Source: Comamonadaceae bacterium (lineage in GTDB: Bacteria > Pseudomonadota > Gammaproteobacteria > Burkholderiales > Burkholderiaceae_C). From it: a DNA stretch of 59,719 bases. Location of the stretch: positions 1 through 59,719 of the forward strand of contig CANGIQ010000017.1 in the NCBI GenBank assembly GCA_947453965.1. Direction: 5' to 3'. Shown piece after piece: positions 34,222 through 43,379 of the stretch; within the stretch, counting starts at the first letter, position 1; each line of letters begins with the position of its first letter. Both the position numbers and the translations under genes were made by a program. The notes below the pieces were generated by a model. That model searched no databases, was not told where the DNA came from, and saw only the letters and a program-made list of their open reading frames with translations.

Positions 34222-35016
34222 TCAAGCCTTGGTGAAGCTGCAGCTGACTTGGCCCAGCACACCGAAATCAATCGTCACTTTGTCTTGGGGTTCAATCTCG
34301 AGCGGTATCAGGCAGGTGCCCGTGGTCACCGCGTGGCCTGCTGCCAAGGTGACGCCAATGCGTGACAACTCGTTGGCCAACCAGGTGAGGGCAATGCGTG
34401 GGTCGCCCAGCACGTTGGAACCGATGCCATCGCGCGTGAGGCGATCGCTCACCTGGCCGACCACGCGGTGTGACGACAAGTCGAGCTGCCGCCAAAGCGC
34501 GGGTGCTTGGGGGCCGAGCACAAACTGGTGGGCACAGGCGTTGTCGGCAATCAACTGTGGCGCACCGACGGTGACGAAATCTGTGTAGCGGGAGTCGGGA
34601 ATCTCGATCGCGAGGTGCAAATCCGACACGGCATCCACCACCTCATGTACCTCATAAGGTGTGCTGCGAGGTGGGAGATCGCGGCCCATGCGAAAGGCAA
34701 ATTCGGCTTCAGCCACGCGCATGCGGTTGGCGCCAAAGGGCAGGGTGTCGCCGTCTTGGTGCACCATCTCGGTCAGCAGACGGCCCGCGATGGGCCCATC
34801 CACACCAATGTGTTGCTGGCCTGCTGTGCTGGTGGCCGCGATCTTCCAGCCAAACAGTGGTTGCTGGCTGATCGCTTCGATTTGCGCTTGGACGGCATAG
34901 CCCGCTTCACGGCTGGTGGGGCGCACAGCGGCTGGCAAAGCCGCCAAGGTTGTACCTTCATTCCAATGGCGCACCAGCAGTTCAGAGGCTGCCTTTGCCG
35001 ACGTGATATCCACCAT
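34222..35016 (-). CDS. 2-keto-4-pentenoate hydratase family protein (MhpD-like)
   Basis: A 264-residue member of the FAH/MhpD superfamily. Such enzymes hydrate 2-hydroxypenta-2,4-dienoate in meta-cleavage pathways, or act as related hydratases and decarboxylases. Markers are YAVQAQIEAI near residue 40, GWKIAATS near 56, the metal-binding EAEFAFRMGRDLP near 104 and HLAIEIPDSRYTDF near 134. The next gene, a mandelate racemase homologue, starts 25 bases downstream, so the pair is probably co-expressed in an aromatic or hydroxy-acid pathway; no ring-cleavage dioxygenase lies beside them. Confidence 0.85.
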   Translation of the reverse strand: MVDITSAKAASELLVRHWNEGTTLAALPAAVRPTSREAGYAVQAQIEAISQQPLFGWKIAATSTAGQQHIGVDGPIAGRLLTEMVHQDGDTLPFGANRMRVAEAEFAFRMGRDLPPRSTPYEVHEVVDAVSDLHLAIEIPDSRYTDFVTVGAPQLIADNACAHQFVLGPQAPALWRQLDLSSHRVVGQVSDRLTRDGIGSNVLGDPRIALTWLANELSRIGVTLAAGHAVTTGTCLIPLEIEPQDKVTIDFGVLGQVSCSFTKA

Positions 35017-35069
35017 AAAAATCCTTTTTTAAAACCGATGCGTTGTCTGGATGATTGTCGTGGGTGACA

Positions 35070-35630
35070 TCAATCCTGCTCTGTGCGTTCCAGTTTATCG
35101 AGGTCGAAGCCTTTTTGTTGCAACCTCGTTAACAGCGATTGGTAGCGCACAGGGTCCACCTTGGCGGATCTGGAAAGAATCCACAGGTATTCCTTTTTCG
35201 GCTCACTCACCGCCACCAATTGGTAGTCTTCATCCAGGTCAATCACCCAGTAGTCGCCCCACACAAAAGGTACAAACGACAGCCAGGCCGGCGCAAAACG
35301 AACTTTGAGTTTGGGCGAGGTGGCAGGGCCAATTTGCTTGGCTTGGCCAAGCGCTTCAATCATTTCTTTGTGTTCGGTTTGGCAACGGTTGATGACTTGT
35401 ACCGTGCCATCGTTTTGCAAGCTGTAGTGGGCGCGGGTCCCGCCCGTGCACTTGCGCTGAAACCAGTTGGGGTATTTGGCAATTTCGAACCAAGTCCCCA
35501 TGTAGCGATTGACATCCAGAGCGGCAATGGGGGTCAAGGGGCTGGCCGCAGGCGATGTCTCTGCTGCATAGCTTGACGTGGCGCCTAGAACGCTGAGGCA
35601 CAACAGAGTGGCAAGTAAGGGATGTTTCAT
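35070..35630 (-). CDS. blc: Bacterial lipocalin (Blc-like)
   Basis: A 186-residue lipocalin with a signal peptide (MKHPLLATLLCLSVLG, cleavage near residue 22 after SYA; no lipobox cysteine follows, so periplasmic rather than a lipoprotein). The signature is VNRYMGTWFEIAKYPNWFQ near residue 40; the second motif YWVIDLDEDYQLVAVSEP is near 128 and the third, YLWILSRS, near 149. Bacterial lipocalins bind fatty acids or lysophospholipids at the outer membrane. The ATG at the signal peptide is preferred over an upstream in-frame start. Confidence 0.9.
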   Translation of the reverse strand: MKHPLLATLLCLSVLGATSSYAAETSPAASPLTPIAALDVNRYMGTWFEIAKYPNWFQRKCTGGTRAHYSLQNDGTVQVINRCQTEHKEMIEALGQAKQIGPATSPKLKVRFAPAWLSFVPFVWGDYWVIDLDEDYQLVAVSEPKKEYLWILSRSAKVDPVRYQSLLTRLQQKGFDLDKLERTEQD

Positions 35631-35747
35631 GGCAAGGACCTTAGATGCATCAAGCATAGCCGCGGATGGAAATTTTGCATGCTAGAGCAATCAAGTAAAG
35701 TGACAAGCTTGAACGGTCCCTCATTTTTTTAACCCTGTACGGCTCGC

Positions 35748-37085
35748 ATGGATGTTTTGCTGATTGTTTTGCTCACCCTGCTCAACGGTGTGTTTGCCAT
35801 GTCTGAAATGGCTTTGGCGTCGAGCCGCAAAGCACGTTTGGCCACGCTCGACGAGTCCGGCGACACGGGCGCGCGCGCTGCCTTGCGCCTGATGGCGCAG
35901 CCGACCCAGTTTTTGTCGACGGTGCAAATTGGCATCACCTCCATCGGTGTCTTCAACGGCATTGTGGGCGAAGCCGCGTTCAGCGATGGCTTGTCACGCT
36001 GGTTGCTGACACACGGTGTGGCTGAACGCTTTGCCGAAGGCTTGGCTACTGCCTTGGTGGTCACGCTCATCACCTTCAGCACAATTTTGTTTGGCGAGCT
36101 GGTGCCCAAGCGCATTGGCCAGCTCTACCCCGAAGCCGTGGCGCGTGTGGCGGCGCCGCTGATGCTTGCCTTGGCCACCCTGGCCAAACCTTTTGTGCAT
36201 TTGTTGTCAGCCAGCACCAGCGGCATGCTCAAGCTGTTGCGGGTCAATGTGCACGGTGCGCGCACGGTGACAGAAGAAGAAATCACCGCCAGTTTGGTCG
36301 AAGGCGTGGATGCGGGGTTGATCGAACAGCATGAACACCAGATGGTGCAAAACGTGTTTAACTTAGACGAACGCTCACTCACCTCCATCATGGTGCACCG
36401 CTCGGACATTGAATGGCTGGATGCCAAAACGCCGGTGCCGCAAGCTTTGGCTCAAGTGGGTGCCGAAGGTGCGCACTCGTGGTACCCCGTGTGTCGCGGT
36501 GGTTTGGACGATGTGGTGGGTGCTGTCAGCGTGTCGCAGCTGCTGCGCTTGCCGCCGGGCACCGACATGACGGTGGAGACCTTGGCCCAGCCAGTGTCGT
36601 TTGTGCCCGAGACCTTGAGTGGCTTGGATTTGTTAGAGCAGTTCCGTCGTCCCGCAGAGCGGGCCACTGCGCATGGCCGCATGGTGTTGGTGGTGGACGA
36701 ATACGGCGTGGTCCAAGGCCTGATGACGCCACGTGATTTGCTCGAAGCCATCACCGGTGAACTCTTGCAAGCCACCCCCACCGACGAGGCCTGGGCCACC
36801 CAAGCTGCGGACGGCAGTTGGTTGGTGGACGGTTTGATGCCGGTGAGCGAGTTCAAAGCCCGCTTGCAAATTCGCGAGCTGCCCGATGAAGACCGTGGCA
36901 TCTACAACACGGTGGCCGGTTTGGTGATGGCCATCAGCGGCCATTTGCCTGAAGTGGCCGAGCGGGTGGAGTGCGGTGATTGGGTGCTGGAGGTGGTCGA
37001 TCTCGATGGCCGCCGCATCGACAAGCTGCGGGTCATCTCGCGCGTTACAGCGCAACTTATAGCGCACGTTCCGCCACGCGCTTGA
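35748..37085 (+). CDS. CorC/HlyC-family protein with DUF21 and CBS domains
   Basis: A 445-residue inner-membrane protein of the UPF0053/YtfL type. Domains in order: an N-terminal DUF21 membrane region (residues 1-190, FAMSEMALASSRKARLATL and several hydrophobic helices), a CBS pair (about 205-330, SIMVHRSDIEWLD and VVDEYGVVQGLMTPRDLLE), and a C-terminal CorC_HlyC domain (about 345-440). Relatives are implicated in magnesium or other cation export and metal tolerance; older annotations call them hemolysins without basis in activity. Its end overlaps the tail of the convergent methyltransferase gene by 29 bases. Confidence 0.9.
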   Translation: MDVLLIVLLTLLNGVFAMSEMALASSRKARLATLDESGDTGARAALRLMAQPTQFLSTVQIGITSIGVFNGIVGEAAFSDGLSRWLLTHGVAERFAEGLATALVVTLITFSTILFGELVPKRIGQLYPEAVARVAAPLMLALATLAKPFVHLLSASTSGMLKLLRVNVHGARTVTEEEITASLVEGVDAGLIEQHEHQMVQNVFNLDERSLTSIMVHRSDIEWLDAKTPVPQALAQVGAEGAHSWYPVCRGGLDDVVGAVSVSQLLRLPPGTDMTVETLAQPVSFVPETLSGLDLLEQFRRPAERATAHGRMVLVVDEYGVVQGLMTPRDLLEAITGELLQATPTDEAWATQAADGSWLVDGLMPVSEFKARLQIRELPDEDRGIYNTVAGLVMAISGHLPEVAERVECGDWVLEVVDLDGRRIDKLRVISRVTAQLIAHVPPRA

Positions 37086-37809
37086 ACGGCAGCTGGTACA
37101 TCCACACCGGGCGGCCATCTTTGCCGTGGACCACGGCGTTGGGCACCAGCTCGCGGGCTTCAAACTCCAAACTCACCAGCCAAGCACCACGGCGTAATTC
37201 GGCTTCGGCTTTTTCCACCGCACGCGGCATGCTCTCGGGGCGCTGAAACATGTAGACCATGTCGTAGCTGCGCCAATCGGCCAACCAAATATCGCCCTGG
37301 CGAATGCGCGCAAATGAGCAACGCAAGGCGCTCACAATGCGCAGCGGCCAGCTCATCTCCAGGCCATTCAAATCGGCGCGTGGGTAGGCAGCGCGCAGCG
37401 CAATCAAGCCGTCGCCCAGGCCGCTGCCAGCGTCCAGAATGCGTGCGCCGCCACCCAGGGCAATGTGCTCGGGCAATTCTTGGAGGGCTTTTTTGGGGGT
37501 GGGAAACAGCGGCGCATCACGCCAGGCTTTGCGGGGGTAGATCAACACAATCAACCCCAGCAGCAGCAACCAGCCGATCGAGGGCATGGCAAAGCTGCTC
37601 GACGAGGCCAGCATGGACAGCGGAAAACCCAGCACCACCAAGGCGCGGCGCATGCGGGTGTGAACCAAAGTGGTCAGTGCGCCCCCCAGGAACGTGGCCG
37701 CCACCATGGCCACCCATTCGGGCAGGCCGAGGGTCTTCAACACTTCAAAACACAGCCAAGCCAAACTCCAAGCGAGCAGGGCGGGCATGGGCCAATTCAA
37801 GTATTTCAT
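37057..37809 (-). CDS. Membrane-anchored class I SAM-dependent methyltransferase
   Basis: A 250-residue protein with three hydrophobic segments in the first 95 residues (including LLAWSLAWLCFEVLKTLG and IGWLLLLGLIVLIYP), then a methyltransferase domain with the SAM motif ARILDAGSGLGDGLIALRA near residue 122, an acidic LNGLEMSWPL at the second strand and GDIWLADWRSYDMVYMF near 175. The substrate is unknown; a membrane lipid, quinone or protein would suit the anchoring. It converges on and overlaps the CorC-like gene. Confidence 0.8.
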   Translation of the reverse strand: MKYLNWPMPALLAWSLAWLCFEVLKTLGLPEWVAMVAATFLGGALTTLVHTRMRRALVVLGFPLSMLASSSSFAMPSIGWLLLLGLIVLIYPRKAWRDAPLFPTPKKALQELPEHIALGGGARILDAGSGLGDGLIALRAAYPRADLNGLEMSWPLRIVSALRCSFARIRQGDIWLADWRSYDMVYMFQRPESMPRAVEKAEAELRRGAWLVSLEFEARELVPNAVVHGKDGRPVWMYQLPFKRVAERAL

Positions 37810-37837
37810 AGAGGAGAATCATAGAGCGAACAAGGCA

Positions 37838-37860
37838 CCCGCTAGCATCTGCTTAGCGGG
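37838..37860. repeat. Hairpin in the leader of the formate dehydrogenase operon
   Basis: CCCGCTA (37838-37844) and TAGCGGG (37854-37860) form a perfect 7-bp stem over a nine-base loop, 40 bases before the fdsGB start. No T-tract follows. It may be an operator or leader structure. Confidence 0.35.
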
Positions 37861-37899
37861 AAAATACAGACCATCAAAATACACACCCTTTCAAGCGCC

Positions 37900-39588
37900 A
37901 TGCATGCCCAGACCACGTCCGTTGATCAGTTGCGCGACACCCTGCGTCGCATTCGTCACCTCAAAGGACGACAAGCGGATGAAACCTCGTTGCATGAGGT
38001 GCGCGCGCTGATAGGCCACGCGCCGCACCGGCGTGATTTGCTGATTGAGCATCTGCATCAACTCAACGACAGCTACCGCGGTTTGCACGAACGTCACCTG
38101 GTGGCCCTGGCGCACGACATGCAGCTGTCGCAGGCCGAGGTGTTTGAGGTGGCCACTTTTTATCACCACTTCGAGGTCATCGCAGACGATGCCGTGCCTG
38201 CGACCCTGACGGTGCGCGTATGCGACGGCCTGAGTTGCGAGATGGGCGGCGCCAAAGCTTTGCTGGACAAACTGCCCGACATCTTGGGTCGTGAGGTACG
38301 CGTGATCAGCGCGCCGTGCGTGGGCCGTTGCGAGCAAGCGCCGGTGGCGGTGGTGCACCAGCACGCTGTGCCACACGCCACCCCCGAACGCGTGGCGCAG
38401 GCGGTGAGCGCACAACATACACAAGGCAACACCACCGACTACATCGATTTAGAGGACTACCTGGCCGATGGCGGCTACGCCTTGGCCTCGGCTCTGCATG
38501 CAGGCACAGCCGATGCCGAGCAGGTGCTCAAGGCTATGGAGGACTCAGGTCTGCGTGGCTTGGGCGGCGCAGGCTTTCCGGCCGGACGCAAATGGCGCAT
38601 CGTGCGCGACCAACCCGCGCCGCGCGTGATGGCTGTCAACATTGACGAGGGCGAGCCAGGTACCTTCAAAGACCGCACGTATTTGGAGCGCGACCCACAC
38701 CGCTTTCTAGAAGGCATTTTGGTCGCCGCACAGGTGGTGGGCATTGATGCCGTCTACATCTACCTGCGTGATGAATACCACGGTTGTCGCGGCATGCTGC
38801 ACAAGGAGTTGGCCGCGCTGCAAGCGAATCCGCCATGTCCCTTGCCCTTGATTGAATTGCGACGCGGCGCAGGCGCCTACATCTGCGGCGAAGAGTCGGC
38901 CATGATTGAAAGCATCGAAGGCAAACGCGGCGAGCCCCGCATGCGCCCGCCCTACATTGCGCAAGTGGGCCTGTTTGGCCGGCCCACCCTGGAGCACAAC
39001 TTAGAAACCCTGCATTGGGTGCGTGACATTGTGCAAAAAGGCCCGCAGTGGTTCAGCAGCTTTGGCCGTCATGGGCGCCAAGGCTTGCGCAGCTTCAGCG
39101 TGAGTGGTCGTGTCAAACAACCCGGCGTCAAGCTCGCGCCTGCAGGCATTACCTTGCAAGAGCTGGTTGATGAGTATTGCGGTGGCATGTTGGATGGCCA
39201 CACCTTGTATGCCTATCTGCCTGGTGGCGCATCGGGCGGCATCTTGCCTGCGCACCTGAACAACATCCCGCTGGACTTTGACACCTTGCAGCCCTACGAC
39301 TGCTTCATCGGTTCTGCCGCCGTGATTGTGTTGAGCCAACACGACAAAGCCCGCGACGCCGCGCTCAGCATGATGAATTTCTTTGCCCACGAAAGCTGTG
39401 GCCAATGCACACCCTGCCGTGTGGGCACGGCCAAAGCCGTGCAGCTCATGCAAGCCCCGGTGTGGGACAACGCCACCTTGGACGACCTCAACCAAGTGAT
39501 GGCCGATGCGTCGATTTGTGGCCTGGGCCAGGCGGCGCCCAACCCGGTGCGCAGCATTCAAAAATACTTTACGCAGGAGATTGTGTAA
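37900..39588 (+). CDS. fdsB: NAD-dependent formate dehydrogenase, fused gamma-beta subunit (FdsG-FdsB)
   Basis: A 562-residue diaphorase subunit that takes electrons from FdsA to NAD. Residues 1-165 form a NuoE/FdsG domain with the [2Fe-2S] cysteines C108, C113, C140 and C144. Residues from about 180 form a NuoF/FdsB domain with the FMN/NADH site RGLGGAGFPAGRKW (219-232) and NIDEGEPGTFKDR (247-259), a GAGAYICGEESAMIESIEG stretch near 323, and the [4Fe-4S] motif ESCGQCTPCRVG near 490. In the well-known fdsGBACD operons these are separate genes; here they are one open frame. fdsA begins on the base after its stop codon. Confidence 0.9.
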   Translation: MHAQTTSVDQLRDTLRRIRHLKGRQADETSLHEVRALIGHAPHRRDLLIEHLHQLNDSYRGLHERHLVALAHDMQLSQAEVFEVATFYHHFEVIADDAVPATLTVRVCDGLSCEMGGAKALLDKLPDILGREVRVISAPCVGRCEQAPVAVVHQHAVPHATPERVAQAVSAQHTQGNTTDYIDLEDYLADGGYALASALHAGTADAEQVLKAMEDSGLRGLGGAGFPAGRKWRIVRDQPAPRVMAVNIDEGEPGTFKDRTYLERDPHRFLEGILVAAQVVGIDAVYIYLRDEYHGCRGMLHKELAALQANPPCPLPLIELRRGAGAYICGEESAMIESIEGKRGEPRMRPPYIAQVGLFGRPTLEHNLETLHWVRDIVQKGPQWFSSFGRHGRQGLRSFSVSGRVKQPGVKLAPAGITLQELVDEYCGGMLDGHTLYAYLPGGASGGILPAHLNNIPLDFDTLQPYDCFIGSAAVIVLSQHDKARDAALSMMNFFAHESCGQCTPCRVGTAKAVQLMQAPVWDNATLDDLNQVMADASICGLGQAAPNPVRSIQKYFTQEIV

Positions 39589-42582
39589 ATGAACGCCCCT
39601 CAAAAAGTAGCCGAGCTGGCGCCTGCCATGGTCGAATTCAAGCTCGACCAACAGACCCTGCATGCCTACGAAGGCGAGTCGATTCTGAACGCCGCCAAAC
39701 GGCATGGGATCGACATTCCCCACCTCTGCTATCAGGACGGTTTGCGCCCCGATGGCAACTGCCGTGCCTGTGTGGTCGAGATCGCAGGCGAGCGCACTTT
39801 GGCGCCGAGTTGCTGCCGCACAGCGACTGCGGGCTTGGAGGCTTTGGCCAAGAGTCCGCGTGCGGTCAAGAGTCAGCAGATGGTGTTGGAGATGTTGCTG
39901 TCTGACATGCCAGATGCGGGTTACAAGTGGAACGATGCAACTTCTACCGCTGCTGCGACGGAAGATGTGCCGGGTTCCTCATACGCTGGCGCGAAATCGT
40001 CACCCAGCGCATCTCCCGTCGCAGCGGGTGTGGGCATGCCTGATGCACCCATTGGTCAACATGGCGAGTTGAGTGCATGGGCTGATCGGATGGGCGTGAG
40101 CGTGCGTCCGGCTTTGCGTGCGCTGCGTCGCGAACAGCCTGTTCCCGATGCGTCGCACCCTGCGATGGCAGTCAACTTGGATGCATGCATCCAATGCACA
40201 CGCTGCGTGCGCGCCTGCCGCGAAACCCAGGTCAACGATGTGATTGGTTACGCCCAACGCGGGTCGCACAGCCACATCGCGTTTGATTTGAACGACCCCA
40301 TGGGCCTGAGCAGTTGCGTGGCCTGTGGCGAATGTGTGCAAGCCTGTCCCACCGGCGCCTTGATGCCCAAAGACCATGTAGGCTCGCAAGCGGTCGATAA
40401 AAAGGTGGATTCAGTCTGCCCCTTCTGCGGTGTGGGTTGTTTGATGACGTACAACGTCAAAGACAACCGCATCGTCAGCGTGGACGGACGCGATGGTCCG
40501 GCCAACCACAACCGCCTGTGTGTCAAAGGCCGCTTCGGGTTTGACTACATCCACAACCCACAGCGTTTGACCGTGCCCTTGATTCGCAAAGCCGGTGTAC
40601 CCAAAGACCCCGAAGCGATTGCCCACCTGAATCACGATGCGGCCAATTGGTCACAGGTGTTTCGCGAGGCCACGTGGGAAGAGGCCTTGGCCTTGGGTGC
40701 TGGCAAGCTGAAACAACTGCGCGACACGCATGGCAAAAAGGCCTTGGCCGGTTTCGGTTCGGCCAAGGGCAGCAACGAAGAAGCGTATTTGTTTCAGAAA
40801 CTGGTGCGCACAGGCTTTGGCTCCAACAACGTGGACCACTGCACCCGCTTGTGCCATGCCTCCAGCGTAGCGGGTTTGTTGGAGGGCGTGGGCTCGGGCT
40901 CGGTGACCAACCAGGTCAACGACGTCGAGCATTCAGACTTTATTTTTGTCATCGGCTCCAACCCCACCTCCAACCATCCCGTGGCTGCGACGTGGATGAA
41001 AAACGCGGCCAAGCGTGGCACCCAGATTGTGGTGGCCGATCCGCGTGGCACCGACTTGGGCAAGCACGCCTGGCGTGCCTTGCACTTCAAGGCCGACACC
41101 GATGTGGCCCTGCTCAATGCCATGCTGCACGTCATCATCGAAGAAGGCTTGGTCGACGAAGCCTTTATTCGCGATCGTACCAACAACTTTGATGCGCTCA
41201 AAGCCAATCTGAAAGATTTCAGTCCTGAAGCCATGGCTCCGGTGTGCGGCATTGACGCACAGACGCTGCGCGAGGTCGCGCGCGCCTATGCCCGAGCTAA
41301 GGCTGCCATGATTTTGTGGGGCATGGGTGTGAGCCAGCATGTGCACGGCACCGACAACGTGCGTTGCCTGATTGCACTGGCGTCCATCACCGGTCACATG
41401 GGCAAACCGGGCACTGGCTTGCATCCCCTGCGTGGGCAGAACAATGTGCAAGGGGCCAGCGACGCGGGGCTGATTCCCATGATGTACCCCAACTACCAAC
41501 GCGTGGCCAACCCGGCGGTGCATGACTGGTTTGAGAAGTTCTGGAACACCCCACTCGATGCACAACCCGGCTACACCGTGGTGGAAATCATGAGCAAGAT
41601 CTTGGCCGATGACAGCGATCCGCACAAGGTGCGCGGCATGTACATCATGGGCGAGAACCCCGCCATGAGTGACCCCAACCTGAACCATGCGCGTCACGCC
41701 TTGGCCTCGCTGGAGCACCTGGTGGTGCAAGACATCTTCATGACCGAATCGGCCTGGCTGGCCGATGTGGTGCTGCCCGCCACCGCGTGGCCCGAAAAAA
41801 CCGGCACGGTGAGCAACACCGACCGCATGGTGCAAATGGGCCGACAAGCGATTGACCCCCCCGGCGATGCACGGGCTGATCTGTGGATCATTCAGCAAAT
41901 CGCCCAAGGTATGGGTCTCGATTGGCATTACGAAGGCGAACACCACGGTGTGGCGGCGGTGTATGACGAAATGCGCCAAGCCATGCATGCGGCGATTGGC
42001 GGCATTTCGTGGCAACGCTTGGAGCAAGAGTCCAGCGTCACCTACCCCTGCGCGCACGAGGGCGATGTGAGTGAGACCACGATGTTCAAAGAGCATTTCG
42101 CCACCGACGATGGCCGCGTGCACTTGATGCCCGCTGGCCTCATTCACGCCAACGAGCTGCCCGATGCCGACTACCCCTTTGTGCTGATCACCGGGCGTCA
42201 GCTGGAGCATTGGCACACCGGCAGCATGACGCGCCGTGCCAGCGTGCTCGATGCCATTGAGCCCATGGCGACGGCGTCCATGTGCGGTGCCGACTTGCAG
42301 CGCTTGGCGCTGACCGCGGGCGATGTGATCACCCTGGCTTCACGCCGCGGCGAGGTGGTGTTGCGGGTGCGCCGTGACGACGGCACACCTGAGGGCGCGG
42401 TGTTTGTGCCGTTCGCCTATTACGAAGCGGCGGCCAACTTGATGACCAATCCCGCCTTGGACCCCTTTGGCAAAATTCCTGAATTCAAATACTGCGCAGT
42501 GGCCGTGCATGCCGGGGGCGATTTGCCCCAGGGCACAGGCTTTGGCCTCAACCGCGCCTTACACACGGACACCTCCTCATGA
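39589..42582 (+). CDS. fdsA: NAD-dependent formate dehydrogenase catalytic subunit (FdsA)
   Basis: A 997-residue molybdopterin enzyme that oxidises formate to CO2. The N-terminal NuoG-like part has a [2Fe-2S] domain (IPHLCYQDGLRPDGNCRACV near residue 43), then two ferredoxin motifs (CIQCTRCVRACRE near 198, CVACGECVQACPTGAL near 242) and a further [4Fe-4S] site CPFCGVGCLMTYN near 280. In the catalytic domain CTRLCHASSVAGL near 420 aligns with the selenocysteine region of E. coli FdhF, the metal ligand here being cysteine. The C-terminal dinucleotide-binding domain (TGRQLEHWHTGSMTRR) is complete. No fdsC or fdsD accessory gene follows. Confidence 0.94.
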   Translation: MNAPQKVAELAPAMVEFKLDQQTLHAYEGESILNAAKRHGIDIPHLCYQDGLRPDGNCRACVVEIAGERTLAPSCCRTATAGLEALAKSPRAVKSQQMVLEMLLSDMPDAGYKWNDATSTAAATEDVPGSSYAGAKSSPSASPVAAGVGMPDAPIGQHGELSAWADRMGVSVRPALRALRREQPVPDASHPAMAVNLDACIQCTRCVRACRETQVNDVIGYAQRGSHSHIAFDLNDPMGLSSCVACGECVQACPTGALMPKDHVGSQAVDKKVDSVCPFCGVGCLMTYNVKDNRIVSVDGRDGPANHNRLCVKGRFGFDYIHNPQRLTVPLIRKAGVPKDPEAIAHLNHDAANWSQVFREATWEEALALGAGKLKQLRDTHGKKALAGFGSAKGSNEEAYLFQKLVRTGFGSNNVDHCTRLCHASSVAGLLEGVGSGSVTNQVNDVEHSDFIFVIGSNPTSNHPVAATWMKNAAKRGTQIVVADPRGTDLGKHAWRALHFKADTDVALLNAMLHVIIEEGLVDEAFIRDRTNNFDALKANLKDFSPEAMAPVCGIDAQTLREVARAYARAKAAMILWGMGVSQHVHGTDNVRCLIALASITGHMGKPGTGLHPLRGQNNVQGASDAGLIPMMYPNYQRVANPAVHDWFEKFWNTPLDAQPGYTVVEIMSKILADDSDPHKVRGMYIMGENPAMSDPNLNHARHALASLEHLVVQDIFMTESAWLADVVLPATAWPEKTGTVSNTDRMVQMGRQAIDPPGDARADLWIIQQIAQGMGLDWHYEGEHHGVAAVYDEMRQAMHAAIGGISWQRLEQESSVTYPCAHEGDVSETTMFKEHFATDDGRVHLMPAGLIHANELPDADYPFVLITGRQLEHWHTGSMTRRASVLDAIEPMATASMCGADLQRLALTAGDVITLASRRGEVVLRVRRDDGTPEGAVFVPFAYYEAAANLMTNPALDPFGKIPEFKYCAVAVHAGGDLPQGTGFGLNRALHTDTSS

Positions 42583-43379
42583 AAGCACGTTTGGTCATCA
42601 TCGGTTACGGTGCCATTGCAGCCGAGTTGATTCAACGCTTGCGAGAAAGGCATGGTGCCGATTGCGTGTTGGCGGTGCTGCTGCGTGCGGGGTCACCAAC
42701 GTTGGGCAAATTGCCTGCGGGCGTGACGGGCTTGTCGAGCATGGACGAGGTGCTGCAATTCAAACCCGATTTGGTGGTGGAAGCGGCGGGTCACCATGCG
42801 GTGCACCAGTATGCGCAAGCGTGTTTGGCCGCAGGCCTGTCGTTTGTGGCCGTGTCGGTGGGTGCCATGGCTGACGAGGCGTTTTTCCAGCAAATCTGCC
42901 AAGCGGCTGAGCAGAGCGGGGGGAAGCTGATTTTCCCCAGCGGTGCGATTGGCGCGCTCGACTACATCCGTGCCGTGCGCGACTTGCCGGACACGCAAGT
43001 GGTCTACGAGTCACGCAAACCGCCGTCGGCTTGGGCCGATGAGCTGCAACGCCTTGGCGTGACACAGCCACTGACCGAGGACGTGGTGTTGTTTGATGGC
43101 CATGCGCGCGAAGCTGCGTTGCGCTATCCGCAAAACCTGAACGTGGCGGCCAGCCTGGCGTTGGCAGGCACGGGCTTTGAGCGCACGCAAGTGCGCATCG
43201 TGGTCGACCCACAGGCCAAGGGCAACACACACAGAGTGCGTGCCACGGGCGCGTTTGGTGAGATGCATGCCGACATCACCAACCGTCCGTCACCGGACAA
43301 CCCCAAAACATCCTGGGTGGTCGGCCTGAGTTTGTTGGCGACGGTGGAGCGCCACTTTGCACCAGTGGTGTTTGGCTAA
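42579..43379 (+). CDS. nadX: L-aspartate dehydrogenase
   Basis: A 266-residue NAD(P)-dependent dehydrogenase that converts aspartate to iminoaspartate/oxaloacetate and ammonia and can feed NAD synthesis. The Rossmann motif GYGAIAAEL is at residues 9-17, VVEAAGHHAVHQYA near 66, and the catalytic-domain markers KPPSAWADEL near 147 and the HAREAALRYPQNLNVAASLALAG region near 171 contain the expected catalytic residues. Its start overlaps the fdsA stop (ATGA), so it is translationally coupled to formate dehydrogenase, an unusual partner. No regulator is adjacent. Confidence 0.88.
   Translation: MKARLVIIGYGAIAAELIQRLRERHGADCVLAVLLRAGSPTLGKLPAGVTGLSSMDEVLQFKPDLVVEAAGHHAVHQYAQACLAAGLSFVAVSVGAMADEAFFQQICQAAEQSGGKLIFPSGAIGALDYIRAVRDLPDTQVVYESRKPPSAWADELQRLGVTQPLTEDVVLFDGHAREAALRYPQNLNVAASLALAGTGFERTQVRIVVDPQAKGNTHRVRATGAFGEMHADITNRPSPDNPKTSWVVGLSLLATVERHFAPVVFG

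Noticed and set aside
40933..42216. 427-residue minus-strand frame inside fdsA
   Set aside because: Antisense shadow of the formate dehydrogenase catalytic domain; no family features.
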